NCBI GenBank assembly: GCA_045562535.1
Contig: JBJKVP010000002.1
Span: forward strand, 30,877-94,876
Length of the DNA stretch: 64,000 bases
Reading direction: 5' to 3'
From: UBA6926 sp045562535
GTDB taxonomy: Bacteria; Chloroflexota; Dehalococcoidia; UBA6926
Shown here: positions 27,846 to 37,611 of the stretch, piece by piece
Position numbering within the stretch: position 1 is the first letter of the stretch
Layout: every line of letters starts with the position of its first letter
Notes under the pieces: generated by a model
The model's database searches: none
Told to the model about the DNA's origin: nothing
What the model saw: only the letters and a program-made list of their open reading frames with translations
Translations under genes and position numbers: made by a program

Positions 27846-28460
27846 CTATTTTTGAGGTTTCTTATTAACTTCCTTCTTCGTTTTTGTAGAAGAGCGGGGT
27901 TTAGCTGAAGTGCTTCGGCGCTTTCTTTTTGGTTTGTTGTCGTCACTTCGTAGCCATAAATTTTCTTTACTTAATAGCTCACTGGTAAGTAAAGTTGTTG
28001 TGTCGCCTATTTTCCATAATTCTTGCGATTGGTTTGACTCAAATGCTACGACCTGAACAAATTTCCCAATGTTTTTAACCGTTTGAAGAGCATACGCAAA
28101 ATCCCCGTCACCACTCACTAAGACCGCCATATCATAATAATCTAGCCATGCATAATGCAGCATGTCTGTTGCTAGCATTATGTCTACACCTTTTTCTATC
28201 ATTTGCCCTTCACGATAGGCAACTTTCCCAAATCTTGTTTCGAGATACGGGACTTGGCTTAAGGCTTCCAGAAATTTTTGTTGCTGTTGATGATCTGCGG
28301 GGCGTCGTTTTTCTTCCTGAATGATATTGTAATAATACGTTCGATAAAGAGATCGATCTTTAGTTAACCATGTAATAAAAGATGCGAAATTGAGATCACT
28401 TCTCCCGCACGATTGCTCTAGCGCGTGGTACAAATTACTTCCGTCAATAAATACTGCCAC
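27846..28460 (-). CDS. NYN-domain (LabA/DUF88-like) nuclease with basic tail
   Basis: 204 aa from GTG. PIN-like NYN fold: VAVFIDGSNLYHAL, KGVDIMLATDML, VLVSGDGDFAYAL, with the three Asp clusters of metal-dependent ribonucleases. The C-terminal 35 residues are Lys/Arg-rich (NKPKRKRRSTSAKPR). There is no ribosome site before GTG 28460. The frame is open upstream to ACG 28535-28533, which follows AGGAGGT at 5 bases, so the true start may be there (229 aa). Confidence 0.8.
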   Translation of the reverse strand: MAVFIDGSNLYHALEQSCGRSDLNFASFITWLTKDRSLYRTYYYNIIQEEKRRPADHQQQQKFLEALSQVPYLETRFGKVAYREGQMIEKGVDIMLATDMLHYAWLDYYDMAVLVSGDGDFAYALQTVKNIGKFVQVVAFESNQSQELWKIGDTTTLLTSELLSKENLWLRSDDNKPKRKRRSTSAKPRSSTKTKKEVNKKPQK

Positions 28461-28689
28461 TCTTAATGTATCTAAAGAATTTATATTAGATTTCGGTTCG
28501 GTGACTTGAACCTGATTTTTTTGTTTACGTACCGTATGGCACCTCCTTCAATAATTTTATGCTAATTTCACCATATGTAATTCAATTATACCTCTTTGGG
28601 AATGTTATGTTAATAAAGTACTTTATAAAGCTTTCACCATCCTAATTAAATACATGCGATTCAAGGGGCATATCTAGGTATTGCAGCAG

Positions 28690-29466
28690 TCAGAAAGAGG
28701 CGCCCCTGTTATTGATCTGAGGGGTTTCTGTAGGAGGAGCGACCTTTACTGGGAAGGGTTCTACTTTGACATTTTTCCCGCCGTTTTTCATTGTGAATTC
28801 CACAATCGAACTTGTCCCAACCCATGTTGGTGAGCCAACATAATATGCTACGACTTCGGATTGGCTGATATTCATATGCGCGTCCCAGTGTCCTAGAGCA
28901 ACATAATCTCTATCGCACTGCGCTATCTCTTCTTTTTCTATTGGGTATGATCTACCCATATCACCTTGGTCTCTGATGAAGTGTCCATGCCCAATACCTA
29001 ATTGCCACGTTTCTTTACCTTTTTTGGGGGGGTCTTTCAAAGGGTATAGCTCTATGTCATCGTATGAAACGTGAGGCTTTCCCCAAACTGCGACATCTAA
29101 TTCTGGATAAGAGACAGTTTCGCCGCCCTTTGTAGTTATCAGATGCACTTTTGGAGCTTTACCTTTTAGATCCATTCTCCAATATACGGAATTCTCATCT
29201 AATGGATCGTGGTTACCAGGTAGTATTACCGTGGGCATCGGTAATCGAGCTAATTGGTCGAGAACATAGTCCGATACATCTTTACGAATACGATTATGAT
29301 CAAAAAAGTCGCCAGCAATCAAAACGAGGTCTACTTTTTCTTCTATGGCTTTATCGACGACAATTTTAAATGCATACATGCATTTGTTAGGATGTGGTGA
29401 TCTTTTATCAGTGAATGCACCTATATGAACATCTGAAGTAGCCAGAATCCTAAGATTATTAGTAAT
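28690..29466 (-). CDS. SbcD-like metallophosphoesterase with apparent ATT start
   Basis: 258 aa calcineurin-fold phosphoesterase. Motifs in order: ILATSDVHIGAF (D12, H14), VLIAGDFFDHNR (D53, H57), LPGNHDP (N83, H84), IGHGHFI and LGHWDAH. The first motif is encoded upstream of the first ATG (29379), so the gene must start earlier. No ATG, GTG or TTG lies in frame between it and the tRNA-Leu. ATT at 29466-29464 is preceded by AGAGAGG at 7 bases, so it is the best candidate. Related to the exonuclease SbcD but shorter. Could act on nucleic acids or small phosphoesters. Confidence 0.8.
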   Translation of the reverse strand: MTNNLRILATSDVHIGAFTDKRSPHPNKCMYAFKIVVDKAIEEKVDLVLIAGDFFDHNRIRKDVSDYVLDQLARLPMPTVILPGNHDPLDENSVYWRMDLKGKAPKVHLITTKGGETVSYPELDVAVWGKPHVSYDDIELYPLKDPPKKGKETWQLGIGHGHFIRDQGDMGRSYPIEKEEIAQCDRDYVALGHWDAHMNISQSEVVAYYVGSPTWVGTSSIVEFTMKNGGKNVKVEPFPVKVAPPTETPQINNRGASF

Positions 29467-29522
29467 AGTAGTGCCTCTCTTAAAATAAATTCTACAATAA
29501 AATTTATAACATATTTATCATG

Positions 29523-29607
29523 TGCCGGGGGAGGGACTCGAACCCACACCCTCGTTACCGAAGAACGGATTTTAAGTCCGTCGCGTCTGCCATTTCGCCA
29601 CCCCGGC
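29523..29607 (-). tRNA. tRNA-Leu (TAA)
   Basis: Class II tRNA on the minus strand. Acceptor GCCGGGG/CCCCGGC, anticodon stem ACGGA/TCCGT with loop CTTAAAA (anticodon TAA), long variable arm, T arm GGGTTCGAGTCCC. Discriminator A; CCA is not encoded (next bases CAT), unlike the other three tRNAs here. Confidence 0.95.
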
Positions 29608-29805
29608 GCGGCGGTAACATTATCTGGGAAGTATAGCAGTGTACAACTAAATTATGAATCTTTTTTTCAAGATAAACCCGAGTAGATTTTTTTATTGTAT
29701 CGGCTGCTCAAGCAATAATTATATTTCTGAAGTAATATGAGCAATAGAGCTGACTGAATTATAATAGCTAAGAAGCAAGAATTAGTTAGATGGAATTTGA
29801 ATAAT

Positions 29806-30492
29806 ATGGAAGTTGTGGCCATAGTGCTTGGAGCGGGTTCCGGCCAAAGGATAGGCGGCCGGAATAAGGCATTTTTATATCTTCTTGGGAGACCTATGTT
29901 TGTTTACTCTATTCGATCTTTTGCTCTCACCAGTGAAGTTTCGCATACCGTTTTGGTAGTTCCGCCTGGAACCGTTACTATGGCTGAAACAGAATTAGAG
30001 AAGCATAAATTATATGATTTTGTGACCGTTATCGAAGGAGGCGAATCACGAATGGAATCTGCTATGTTGGGCCTTAAATCTGCCCCACCTTCAGATTTAG
30101 TGATGATTCATGATGCGTCTAGACCTTGCGTGACCACTGATTTGGTTTTAGAAGCGATCCAAGCTGCAAAAACCCATTCTCCAGTTGTTCCAGCGCTGCC
30201 AGTAGTAGATACAATAAGGCGCTTTAGTGAAGACGGAAAATTTACCGAAACGGTTGAACGGGAAGGTCTGTTTAATATTCAAACTCCGCAAGTTTTTCGT
30301 AGAGGCCAGCTAGATACAATTTATGACGGAACTTCTAAGAAACAAGTAACTGACGATGCTTCGCTGTATGAATTACTAGGGCTAAGTATTTTTAGATTCG
30401 AAGGGGATATTGAAAATTTTAAAATTACGTTTCCTGGCGATATTGACTTAGCAGAAGCAATATTGCGATCAAGAGGCATAGAATCTTTGTAA
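29806..30492 (+). CDS. ispD: 2-C-methyl-D-erythritol 4-phosphate cytidylyltransferase
   Basis: Third step of the MEP isoprenoid pathway: MEP + CTP to CDP-ME. About 228 aa. Nucleotide-binding VLGAGSGQRIGG, the conserved HDASRPCV, and PQVFRRGQL near the C-terminus. ATG 29806 chosen because TTG 29797 is only 2 bases from the GGA ribosome site; either is possible. ispF follows at 18 bases. Confidence 0.95.
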   Translation: MEVVAIVLGAGSGQRIGGRNKAFLYLLGRPMFVYSIRSFALTSEVSHTVLVVPPGTVTMAETELEKHKLYDFVTVIEGGESRMESAMLGLKSAPPSDLVMIHDASRPCVTTDLVLEAIQAAKTHSPVVPALPVVDTIRRFSEDGKFTETVEREGLFNIQTPQVFRRGQLDTIYDGTSKKQVTDDASLYELLGLSIFRFEGDIENFKITFPGDIDLAEAILRSRGIESL

Positions 30493-30510
30493 ATGGAGAA
30501 GAGGTAGTAA

Positions 30511-31017
30511 TTGAATAATAGGGTGGGAATCGGGTTTGATAGTCATCTTCTTGTTTCTGGGCGTGATTTCATTTTAGGAGGAATAAAGATAGATTTCCCT
30601 TCAGGACCGCAAGGCCACTCGGATGGAGACCCATTAGTGCATTCCCTGATTGATGCGATGCTTGGTGCTGCTGGATTGGGAGATATTGGGCAAATGTTTC
30701 CCGAATCTGACCCATCTATTCAAGGTAGGAACAGCACAGAATTACTTCTCGAGGCGTATAATCGTGTCAAATTAACAAATTTGCGCATTAATAATGCTGA
30801 TGCTACCATCTACGCCGATGAACCTACTTTAGGGCCTTACCGAAAGACGATACAATCTAATCTCACAGATATGTTGGGAATAACTTTGGGGAGAATTAAT
30901 TTGAAATTTAAAACTTTAGAAGGGCTTACTTTTCCGGTTACTCCTGGTACCCGCAAGGTGATTGCTTCTCACGCTATCGTTTCATTGGAGTTTAATGATA
31001 ATGCTCAAAATTCTTAA
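30511..31017 (+). CDS. ispF: 2-C-methyl-D-erythritol 2,4-cyclodiphosphate synthase
   Basis: Converts CDP-ME 2-phosphate to MEcPP and CMP. 168 aa. Zinc ligands in GIGFDSHLL, then GHSDGDPLVHSLIDAMLGAAGLGDIGQMFP, the hallmark. TTG start with AGAAGAGG at a good spacing. The end overlaps cysS by 23 bases. Confidence 0.96.
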   Translation: MNNRVGIGFDSHLLVSGRDFILGGIKIDFPSGPQGHSDGDPLVHSLIDAMLGAAGLGDIGQMFPESDPSIQGRNSTELLLEAYNRVKLTNLRINNADATIYADEPTLGPYRKTIQSNLTDMLGITLGRINLKFKTLEGLTFPVTPGTRKVIASHAIVSLEFNDNAQNS

Positions 31018-32386
31018 TAGTTTAACCGGGGATAAAGAACAGTTTGTGCCTATTAACAAAAATGAAGTTCTTATGTACGTTTGCGGTATCACACCCTATT
31101 CGGATTCTCATGTGGGTCACGGTATGAGTTATGTTGTTTTCGATGTCATAAAAAGATACCTAAGCCACAAAGGGTATCAAGTTCGACACATACAGAATTT
31201 TACTGATATAGATGACAAGATTATTCAGAGAGCAAACCAAAATGGCACTGATCCTTCAGATCTCTCTAAAAGTTTTATGGACGCATATTTTGAAGATATG
31301 AATTTACTGGGTGTTACTAATGCTACTGAATACCCTTTGGCTACTGAAGAAATTTCAGGAATCGTTCAAATGATTGAAGGGCTCATTGAAAAAGAGTTTG
31401 CTTATGAGTCAAATGGGGACGTATATTTTCGCGTAGATGCTTTTGAAGACTATGGTAAATTGTCGAACAGATCGTTAGATGGGATGATTGCTGGGTCTCG
31501 GATCGCAGTTTCAGAATCTAAAGAAAATCCGCTGGACTTTACTCTATGGAAAGGATCTAAACCCGGAGAGCCTTCTTGGGCTAGTCCTTGGGGAGCTGGG
31601 CGGCCTGGATGGCATATAGAATGTTCTGCAATGTCACTGAGCTATTTAGGGAAAAGTTTAGATATCCATGGAGGAGGTGCTGACCTTCTCTTTCCCCATC
31701 ACGAGAATGAAATCGCACAATCTGAAGCATTTACCGGAGAGAAGCCTTTTTCAAAATATTGGATACACCACGGATTATTACAGCTTGGAAGCGAAAAAAT
31801 GAGCAAATCTGTAGGGAATTTAGTAACCATTAAAGACGCGGTCTCTAAATACGGCAGGGACGGGTTTAGAATTTTTGTACTGAGTTCTCATTATCGGAAT
31901 CCTTTGACTTGGAGTGAGGACGCATTACTTGCCGCCAGGACAGCTGGAGCAAGGCTAGAGCGAACCGTTAATACGGTGTCGGATGTAGAAGGCTCGACAG
32001 AATCTTTTGATTTTAGTGAATACCAAGAACGTTTTAACGATGCGATGGATGACGACTTTAACACTCCTCAAGCACTTGCCGTATTGTTTGATTTGTCGAG
32101 AGATTTAAATCGAGCAGCTCAAAATGGACAAGATGTGCAAAAAGCTCGAGGACTCGTAAAAGATTTAGGCGATCTCCTTGGGCTTGAGCTGAACATTGAA
32201 AAAAGCTCTACTAAACAAGTTGACCCTTTTGTCGAGTTGTTAATTGATTCTAGAAAGCGATTAAGAGACCAGGATAATTACGAATTAGCTGATTTTATTA
32301 GGGAAGGGCTTGAAAACTTAGGGGTTAACATTGAAGACTCGAAAAATGAGACCAAATGGAATTTTCGATTCGACAATGATAAATAA
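30995..32386 (+). CDS. cysS: Cysteinyl-tRNA synthetase
   Basis: Charges tRNA-Cys. About 463 aa. LMYVCGITPYSDSHVGHG carries the zinc cysteine and the HxGH motif; further zinc ligands in GWHIECSAM and LFPHHENEIAQSEA; KMSKS as EKMSKSVGNLV. C-terminal anticodon domain present. Start at ATG 30995 (GGAG 4 bases ahead) or ATG 31001. It overlaps ispF, so translation is likely coupled; ispD-ispF-cysS is a common order. Confidence 0.95.
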   Translation: MIMLKILNSLTGDKEQFVPINKNEVLMYVCGITPYSDSHVGHGMSYVVFDVIKRYLSHKGYQVRHIQNFTDIDDKIIQRANQNGTDPSDLSKSFMDAYFEDMNLLGVTNATEYPLATEEISGIVQMIEGLIEKEFAYESNGDVYFRVDAFEDYGKLSNRSLDGMIAGSRIAVSESKENPLDFTLWKGSKPGEPSWASPWGAGRPGWHIECSAMSLSYLGKSLDIHGGGADLLFPHHENEIAQSEAFTGEKPFSKYWIHHGLLQLGSEKMSKSVGNLVTIKDAVSKYGRDGFRIFVLSSHYRNPLTWSEDALLAARTAGARLERTVNTVSDVEGSTESFDFSEYQERFNDAMDDDFNTPQALAVLFDLSRDLNRAAQNGQDVQKARGLVKDLGDLLGLELNIEKSSTKQVDPFVELLIDSRKRLRDQDNYELADFIREGLENLGVNIEDSKNETKWNFRFDNDK

Positions 32387-32550
32387 TTAACTACGATCGT
32401 TGCTAGGTCGATCTGAGTAATATACTCATATGCGTATTAGTCCATTTAGGTTGACCTTCTAGGTAAATATCCTTAAGTTAGTTAGGTTGCCTTGAGTGGT
32501 GGCTATTTTTTAATACCGCGTACTTTTATTATTTTTGGAGTAATTATTTA

Positions 32551-33072
32551 ATGTGGCTTATAAGTTTTGATATCGACGGAACTATGGAATTTGGAGATCC
32601 CCCCGGAATACTTACAGAAGAGATCGTTAATTATTTTCGAGATAGAGGGGCGATAGTTGGAAGTGCATCTGACCGGCCCGTTAGTGCCCAGAAGTCAATG
32701 TGGAAAGGGTACGGGTTTGAACTCGATTTCGCTATTTTGAAACACCACATGAAAACTCTGCGTGAAAAATACCCGGAATTTAATTCCTATTGGCATGTTG
32801 GGGATCGACCTTTAGATCAACAAAATGCCAAAGAGGCTGAGTTTACTTTTTTTTGGGTTGACCAATTCCCAACAATTCCCCAGGGTGATAAGTTTTTCCC
32901 CAACTTGAAGGAAATTCTCTCTATGAATCAGCAGGATAAAATTAGCTCTGTCAATAATGCTGTAAAATCCTTAGCAGAATATGCTCTTTCTGGCAAAGAT
33001 CTATTAGAAGACAGGTCTGAAAATATCAATGAAGGCGCTGGTCGATTACCCGGAGATCTTGGTGGGTTTTAG
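32551..33072 (+). CDS. HAD-superfamily protein, first of a tandem pair
   Basis: 173 aa. HAD motif I ISFDIDGTMEFGD at the N-terminus, motif II-like VGSASDRP, motif IV WHVGDRPLDQQ. A small HAD without a large cap; phosphatase activity is plausible but the substrate is unknown. Strong resemblance (about half identical by eye) to the next gene. It lies 164 bases after cysS. Confidence 0.8.
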   Translation: MWLISFDIDGTMEFGDPPGILTEEIVNYFRDRGAIVGSASDRPVSAQKSMWKGYGFELDFAILKHHMKTLREKYPEFNSYWHVGDRPLDQQNAKEAEFTFFWVDQFPTIPQGDKFFPNLKEILSMNQQDKISSVNNAVKSLAEYALSGKDLLEDRSENINEGAGRLPGDLGGF

Positions 33073-33090
33073 CCACTCTTTGGATATCCT

Positions 33091-33630
33091 ATGCTATTAG
33101 TTACGTTTGATATTGATGGAACAATGGAATTTGGTGATCCCGTTGGAACTGTAGACAAGCAAGTCATTGAATTTTATAGAAATAACGGAGTAATTGTTGG
33201 TAGCGCTTCTGATAGAACTAAATCTACCCAATTAAATATGTGGAGCCAGTATGGCTTTGAAGTTGATTTCGCCATAGTTAAACATAAGATTCCTGAATTA
33301 ATTGAAGAGTATGACCAGTGTGAGCTGTTTTGGCATGTTGGAGATAGGCCTGTCGATCAACAAATTGCGTTTAAAGCAGGGTTTACGTTTTTTTGGCCAG
33401 ACCAAGTTCCTGATTTGAGCTTGATAAATGGTTTCTTGGGTGGCCAACCGTTAGAGAAATTGGGAACGGAGAATTATCGTCAGTTGTTTGATGATAATGA
33501 TGCACTGAACAGATTAGCTTCCCAAGCATTGTCTCGAGATAGAAAATTAGAAGATATAGCACGGTATGACGAATATGCTAGTTCGGGACGAGTCGACGGA
33601 GATGATCTTGGAAACGTGTTACCGATCTAA
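33091..33630 (+). CDS. HAD-superfamily protein, second of a tandem pair
   Basis: 179 aa paralogue of the preceding gene: VTFDIDGTMEFGDPVG, VGSASDRTKST, FWHVGDRPVDQQ, FTFFWPDQVPD. The two are 18 bases apart and co-directional, so they form one unit from a recent gene duplication. It converges with secG. Confidence 0.8.
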   Translation: MLLVTFDIDGTMEFGDPVGTVDKQVIEFYRNNGVIVGSASDRTKSTQLNMWSQYGFEVDFAIVKHKIPELIEEYDQCELFWHVGDRPVDQQIAFKAGFTFFWPDQVPDLSLINGFLGGQPLEKLGTENYRQLFDDNDALNRLASQALSRDRKLEDIARYDEYASSGRVDGDDLGNVLPI

Positions 33631-33650
33631 CTAAAGAATTCGAATAGTAT

Positions 33651-33875
33651 TTACGCGTTGATTTGTGATAAACGAGCACCGGCGATAGCTAATATAACGA
33701 ATATTATAGATAGGATTATCGTTGTTTGGAATACTATTTTTTCAAATCCCCTTCTTGCTCTGAACACCGAAGTAGACGCGCCAAACAGACCTATATCTTG
33801 GCTTCTTACTTGCAGTAAAATAGCGAGAACCAAAGCTATCGCTATGATGATTTGAACCACATAAATAATATTCAC
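33651..33875 (-). CDS. secG: Preprotein translocase subunit SecG
   Basis: 74 aa, two membrane helices (about 4-22 and 50-68) joined by the conserved loop LLQVRSQDIGLFGAS. The third SecYEG subunit, assisting export. ATG start. Stands alone between the HAD pair and gatB. Confidence 0.93.
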   Translation of the reverse strand: MNIIYVVQIIIAIALVLAILLQVRSQDIGLFGASTSVFRARRGFEKIVFQTTIILSIIFVILAIAGARLSQINA

Positions 33876-33937
33876 AAACCAAACTCCTTAAAGATGATAA
33901 TACATGAATAATTGACTATCGTGAACTAAGTTATTCT

Positions 33938-35416
33938 CTATTTGATTGCATCGAGAGCAGATTTTACAAGTTGGTTGGCTGTTTTGGGATTTGCCTGCCC
34001 TTTTGTTTCTTTCATCAATTGGCCAACGAGAAACCCGACAGCATTACTTTTGCCTTTTTTATAGTCTTCTACAGCTTTCGAGTTCGAAGCTATTATATCT
34101 GCGACGATAGATTGCAGTTTTTCTTCATCGTTAATTTGCGATAATCCTTTAGCTTCTATAATTAATGATGGCTGTTTAGAATCAATGTACATTTCTTCAA
34201 AAATTTCTTTAGCCATTCGTACGCTAATCTTCCCTGCATCCATAAGGTCCAAAAGCTCACGTAAGTATGCGGGTTTGATTGGTGAATCCTCGATGTTAGA
34301 ACCAGAGTCGTTTAAAAGGTGAGTTAAATCACCTATTATCCAGTTTGCTGTAGTCTTCGGCCGGTCTGAAACAAGGGTATCAACGCCATCCAAAGCTTGT
34401 TCAAAATAATTAGCCATTCCAATGCTGGATGTGAGAAGAGAAGCTTCATACGCAGGTAACATATATTCGTTCATGAATCGATCTTTACGAGCATCTGGAA
34501 GTTCGGGTAGTGTGCTTTCTATTGAGTTAACCCATTTTTTTTCAACAAAAAGAGGAGGTAGGTCAGGCTCAGGAAAATAACGATAATCATGTGCGTATTC
34601 TTTGGTTCTTTGTGATACTGTTTCGCCAAGCTCTTCTGACCAGCCGCGGGTTTCCTGGGTGATCGGTTGTTGTTTCGAGAAAAGATTGGTTTGCCTATCT
34701 ATCTCAAATTCTAGAGCTCTGAAAACTGCGCGGAACGAATTCATATTTTTAACCTCTACTTTCCAGTTTGGTAGAGGGTCACCTTTTTCCCTTAAACTTA
34801 TGTTGGCATCGCATCGGAAACTTCCTTCATCCATGTTGCCAGTAGAGACGCCTAAATATTGAAGAATAGTGTGTAGTTTAGTTAAGTATAATCGGGCCTC
34901 TTCTGCTGATTTTAGGTCTGGTTCCCCGACAATTTCCATTAGTGGTACACCAGACCGATTTATGTCTACAAGAGAGTAAGTATCACCTGTAACATCTATC
35001 CTATGTATAAGTCTTGCCGTATCTTCTTCTAAATGAACCCTAGTTATTCCTATTTTCCGAGTATCAGTATTTTCAGGTTCAATATTTAGCCAGCCTTTAT
35101 TAGTTATAGGGAGATCAAATTGCGATATTTGGTACCCTTTCATAAGATCTGGATAAGGATAATTCTTTCTATCAAACTTGCTGTCGGTAGCTATTGTGCA
35201 GTTCAGTGCAAGAGCGGTCATTACGGTTAATTCAATTGCTTTTTTATTAATCACTGGTAAAGTTCCTGGCATTCCTAGACATACCGGGCATACGTGCGTG
35301 TTGGGCTCTGCTCCAGTATAGGCGGCCTTACAACTGCAAAACATTTTGCTGTTCGTAAGTAACTGAACGTGAACCTCTAACCCGATGACTGGTTCTAATT
35401 TAGCAATAGAGGTCAT
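33938..35416 (-). CDS. gatB: Aspartyl/glutamyl-tRNA amidotransferase subunit B
   Basis: 492 aa, full length. Opens EPVIGLEVHVQLLTNSKMFC, contains CLGMPGTLPVIN, KNYPYPDLMKGYQISQFD, RVHLEEDTARL, then a YqeY-like C-terminal tail (YKKGKSNAVGFLVGQLMKETKGQANP). Acts with GatA and GatC to make Gln-tRNA(Gln) or Asn-tRNA(Asn). GatA and true GatC are not in this window. Confidence 0.97.
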   Translation of the reverse strand: MTSIAKLEPVIGLEVHVQLLTNSKMFCSCKAAYTGAEPNTHVCPVCLGMPGTLPVINKKAIELTVMTALALNCTIATDSKFDRKNYPYPDLMKGYQISQFDLPITNKGWLNIEPENTDTRKIGITRVHLEEDTARLIHRIDVTGDTYSLVDINRSGVPLMEIVGEPDLKSAEEARLYLTKLHTILQYLGVSTGNMDEGSFRCDANISLREKGDPLPNWKVEVKNMNSFRAVFRALEFEIDRQTNLFSKQQPITQETRGWSEELGETVSQRTKEYAHDYRYFPEPDLPPLFVEKKWVNSIESTLPELPDARKDRFMNEYMLPAYEASLLTSSIGMANYFEQALDGVDTLVSDRPKTTANWIIGDLTHLLNDSGSNIEDSPIKPAYLRELLDLMDAGKISVRMAKEIFEEMYIDSKQPSLIIEAKGLSQINDEEKLQSIVADIIASNSKAVEDYKKGKSNAVGFLVGQLMKETKGQANPKTANQLVKSALDAIK

Positions 35417-35428
35417 TTTTGGGATTAC

Positions 35429-37456
35429 TTAAGCTATGAATATTGGTGCGAATACTAAGGCAACTATAGACATTAATTTTAGTAGTATGTTTAGAGAGGG
35501 CCCTGATGTATCTTTAAAAGGGTCTCCGACGGTATCACCAACTACAGTAGCTTCGTGGGCGTCTGACCCTTTTCCATCTAGGTTGCCTGATTCAATATAT
35601 TTCTTGGCATTGTCCCAGGCTCCCCCGGCGTTTGCCATCGTAACAGCTAGCATAAAACCGGCTGCGATTGAACCAATAAGCAAGCCACCAAGCGCCTCTT
35701 TTCCTAATATGACTCCTACCAGGAGGGGTGCCGCTACAGCAAGGATTCCAGGCACCACCATTTCTTTCAAAGCCCCTTGTGTGCTGATGTCAACGCATCG
35801 AGCATATTCTGGCTCTGCAGTACCGTCCATAATTCCTGGGATTTCTCTGAATTGGCGTCTAACCTCAGTAACCATTGCATAAGCTGCTCTTCCAACTGCT
35901 GACATGGTGAATGCTGAGAATAGGAAAGGCAGCATGGCGCCGATAAATAATCCTACGACAGTTGTGTGATTCAATAAGTTAATACTTGTGAGTTCAACTG
36001 CTTGTGCGTAAGCAGCCATAAGAGCAAGAGATGTTAAAGCTGCTGAACCGATAGCAAATCCCTTGCCGGTGGCGGCTGTTGTGTTTCCCAGAGAATCCAA
36101 TGCGTCGGTTCTTTCTCTAACTTCTGGATCTAATTGAGATTGCTCTGCAATTCCACCAGCGTTGTCTGCCACAGGTCCATAAGCATCAGTTGCTAAAGTT
36201 ACACCCAAGGTTGATAACATACCTACAGCAGATATGGCGACTCCGTAAAATCCTGCGAGAGAATAAGCAATCCAAATTGCTGCACTAACTACCAAAACTG
36301 GTACAACGGTACTTTGCATTGCGATTGCGAAACCCGAGATAATCACGGTTGCAGGTCCTGTTTCTGAGCTTTCAGCTACTGATTTGGTAGGACCGTACTC
36401 GTAAGAAGTATAGTATTCGGTTACTAAACCTATTATTACTCCGCCAACTAACCCTGTAGCTACTGCAAAGAATAGATCCATACCCACGCCGGCAGGAAAA
36501 CTTAGTATATTTACGATTCCATAAGTTGCTATCGCTACCAGTATCGCGGCTGCGAATATACCTCTTCTTATCGACCATAATAAGCTACCAAAACTTGCGT
36601 CCTCTTTAGACCTGACCAAGAAAATTCCAATAATAGAACACAGTATTCCAGCACCTGCGATGGTTAGTGGAAGTATCATATAAGCGGAGTTAAAAGATTC
36701 GACATTGAAAGCTACGGCAGCTATTGCCATTGCAGCTATAATCGAGCCCACATAAGATTCGAATAGATCAGCTCCCATACCCGCTACGTCTCCGACGTTA
36801 TCTCCAACATTATCAGCAATTGTGGCAGGATTTCTTGGATCATCTTCTGGTATCCCTTGTTCTACTTTTCCTACTAAATCGGCTCCGACATCAGCGGCTT
36901 TCGTATATATTCCGCCTCCGACGCGCGCAAACAGCGCTATAGAAGATGCTCCAAAACTAAAGCCTGCTACCCACTTCATGATTTCTGGAGCAGAAGCTGT
37001 AGCGTATAGGGAGGTATATGTCATATATAATAAGCCGACCCCTAGTAGACCAAGACCTACTACGGAAAGGCCCATTACTGCACCACTTGAGAACGCGACT
37101 TGCAGCGCAGGGTTTAGTCCCTTTATCGCCGCCGCAGCAGTTCGTACGTTGGCACGAGTTGCAACGGTCATTCCTAGGTAGCCTGTTGCTCCTGAAATAA
37201 CTGCTCCTAGTACATAAGATATTGCAGTTTTTGGTCCAACTAAAGCTCCCACAACGATGGTCACAACGACAACGAAAATAGCGAGGTAAGTGTATTCCCT
37301 CTTGAGAAAAGCCATCGAACCTTCTTGAATAGCGACGGCAATTCCAGACATTGTTTCATTACCTTCATCTTGGCTCATCACTCTTCTTGTCAGGATCGCA
37401 GCCACAATAAGAGCTAAAACACCTGCAGCTAGGGACGCTAGAAATTCTGTTGACAT
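35429..37456 (-). CDS. hppA: Membrane-bound ion-pumping pyrophosphatase, potassium-dependent type
   Basis: 675 aa, about 16 membrane helices. Couples PPi hydrolysis to H+ or Na+ export. Substrate site: GGGIYTKAADVGADLVGKVE, DNVGDNVGDVAGMGADLFES, TDAYGPVADNAGGIAEQ, GDTVGDPFKDTSGPSLNIL. The diagnostic GNTTAATGKG has Ala where potassium-independent enzymes have Lys, which places it in the potassium-dependent group; H+ versus Na+ cannot be told. Start at ATG 37456 because GAGG precedes it at 7 bases; TTG 37471 is open. It lies 13 bases upstream of gatB. Confidence 0.95.
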   Translation of the reverse strand: MSTEFLASLAAGVLALIVAAILTRRVMSQDEGNETMSGIAVAIQEGSMAFLKREYTYLAIFVVVVTIVVGALVGPKTAISYVLGAVISGATGYLGMTVATRANVRTAAAAIKGLNPALQVAFSSGAVMGLSVVGLGLLGVGLLYMTYTSLYATASAPEIMKWVAGFSFGASSIALFARVGGGIYTKAADVGADLVGKVEQGIPEDDPRNPATIADNVGDNVGDVAGMGADLFESYVGSIIAAMAIAAVAFNVESFNSAYMILPLTIAGAGILCSIIGIFLVRSKEDASFGSLLWSIRRGIFAAAILVAIATYGIVNILSFPAGVGMDLFFAVATGLVGGVIIGLVTEYYTSYEYGPTKSVAESSETGPATVIISGFAIAMQSTVVPVLVVSAAIWIAYSLAGFYGVAISAVGMLSTLGVTLATDAYGPVADNAGGIAEQSQLDPEVRERTDALDSLGNTTAATGKGFAIGSAALTSLALMAAYAQAVELTSINLLNHTTVVGLFIGAMLPFLFSAFTMSAVGRAAYAMVTEVRRQFREIPGIMDGTAEPEYARCVDISTQGALKEMVVPGILAVAAPLLVGVILGKEALGGLLIGSIAAGFMLAVTMANAGGAWDNAKKYIESGNLDGKGSDAHEATVVGDTVGDPFKDTSGPSLNILLKLMSIVALVFAPIFIA

Positions 37457-37611
37457 TAATATACCTCGCAATAATATTTTTTTTTAACAATTGGTTAAAC
37501 TAATTACAGACCGAAAAGTAGCATCTATATCCATCAACAGTCAAGTGAAGATTAGACATTGCTAGGGTAACTTATATTCACAAAATCTAACATCTTCTTG
37601 TTATAAGAGAG

